64,000 bases of DNA from Betaproteobacteria bacterium Ga0077540 (lineage in GTDB: Bacteria; Pseudomonadota; Gammaproteobacteria; Burkholderiales; Methylophilaceae). Both the position numbers and the translations under genes were made by a program. The notes below the pieces were generated by a model. The model made no database searches, was not told the origin of the DNA, and saw only the letters and a program-made list of their open reading frames with translations. This document shows, one piece after another, positions 63,501 through 64,000 of the stretch (position 1 is its first letter; each line of letters opens with the position of its first letter). The stretch is from the NCBI GenBank assembly GCA_001464125.1, contig LNEP01000012.1:1-64000 (forward strand), given 5' to 3'.

Positions 63501-64000
63501 GTGAAAAAAAACTTTTTAACTACTGACTGGTTCATTGCACTGGTACTCTCATTGTTACTGTTAGCTATTGGCAGTGGCAAGTGGGTACAAGCAGTTGAGA
63601 GGAAGGCTTATGATATCGGCATCCAACTCTCACAACACGATGCCGGTGATGATATTGCCATCATCGCAATCGATGATGCTAGCATTCAAAATATTGGTCG
63701 TTGGCCATGGTCGCGCCAAATACACGCAGCTTTAATTCAAAAGCTATCCAAAGCTAAAGTCATTGGTCACACTGTATTTTTCTTAGAGCCTCAGCAAGAC
63801 CCGGGGCTGAGTTTCATTGACAAGATACAGCAAACATTACAACACTCCTCTATCAAGCACACGCCGGAGGGTACTGCGCTTGCTAAGATTATTGAAGAAG
63901 CGCAGCACACGCTTAACCCGGATGCACTGCTAGCCGAGAGTGTTGCACATGCCAACAATGTTGTTCTGGCGATGCCCTTTATATTGGGCACGCCCATCGG
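63501..64000 (+). CDS. CHASE2-domain protein, N-terminal part
   Basis: The frame starts at GTG 63501 (GAGG 12 bases upstream; the ATG at 63494 is out of frame) and is open to the window end. The first helix (FIALVLSLLLLAIGSGKW) is followed by a periplasmic CHASE2 domain (RKAYDIGIQLSQHDAGDDIAIIAIDDASIQNIGRWPWSR). Such sensors end in three TM helices and a kinase, cyclase or GGDEF domain, none visible here. Output type is unknown. Confidence 0.85.
   Translation, partial: MKKNFLTTDWFIALVLSLLLLAIGSGKWVQAVERKAYDIGIQLSQHDAGDDIAIIAIDDASIQNIGRWPWSRQIHAALIQKLSKAKVIGHTVFFLEPQQDPGLSFIDKIQQTLQHSSIKHTPEGTALAKIIEEAQHTLNPDALLAESVAHANNVVLAMPFILGTPI

Noticed and set aside
63494..63526. ATG at 63494 as start of the CHASE2 gene
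   Set aside because: It is out of frame with the CHASE2 reading and meets a stop after ten codons; GTG 63501 fits.

Overview
The window looks like the chromosome of a methylotrophic betaproteobacterium of the family Methylophilaceae (Methylotenera/Methylophilus-like). The evidence is a lanthanide-type PQQ methanol dehydrogenase (xoxF), a 23-residue pqqA, a formamidase-porin-urea transporter-urease block arranged like the fmd genes known from Methylophilus methylotrophus, and betaproteobacterial housekeeping order (ubiE-ubiJ-ubiB; lolB-ispE-tRNA-Gln-prs-rplY-pth-ychF; ribH-nusB). Family and pathway assignments come from reading the proteins and their motifs; no database search was run.

Layout. 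1-6.6 kb is an AT-rich accessory stretch. It holds the end of an IS3-family element that has cut off a GGDEF-EAL gene, two more diguanylate cyclases, a tiny lipoprotein and a FimB-size tyrosine recombinase. 6.6-10.8 kb carries HU, a YegP-like protein, rpoH (sigma-32) behind a CIRCE operator and apparently starting at an AUA codon, and a bacterial dynamin. 11-14.4 kb is the ubiquinone cluster. 14.4-17.3 kb has a DUF2147 protein, a sodium/solute symporter and an Abi-alpha-like protein. 17.4-22.3 kb (minus strand) is an ABC transporter of the Gld type with auxiliary proteins, followed by mutM. 22.5-33.9 kb is a TPR protein, lolB, a carbonic-anhydrase-like protein that has lost two zinc ligands, ispE, tRNA-Gln, prs, rplY, pth, a large CHASE-PAS-GGDEF-EAL protein and ychF, then a truncated tRNA-Met. 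34.5-40.3 kb is the methanol oxidation locus: a MocR-type regulator without its PLP lysine, divergent from xoxF, then small membrane proteins and pqqA.

40.4-59.0 kb is a continuous minus-strand nitrogen-acquisition block of 18 genes. In transcription order it has a porin (fmdC), formamidase (fmdA), fmdB, urea ABC transporter (urtABCDE), urease (ureDABCEFG), a UreJ/HupE nickel permease, then an NCS1 permease fused to a hybrid histidine kinase, and its LuxR-type response regulator. Logically, short amides and urea cross the outer membrane through FmdC and urea enters by Urt. FmdA and urease release ammonia, and the permease-kinase may sense a nitrogenous compound. A 16-bp motif (TACGTCAwATwrCGTA) stands 114-124 bp upstream of both the fmdC start and the permease-kinase start, which suggests one regulator for both. 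59.1-64 kb has a small envelope protein, an orphan phoB with a three-half-site Pho box, an OFA-family MFS transporter, ribH, nusB and a partial CHASE2 protein.
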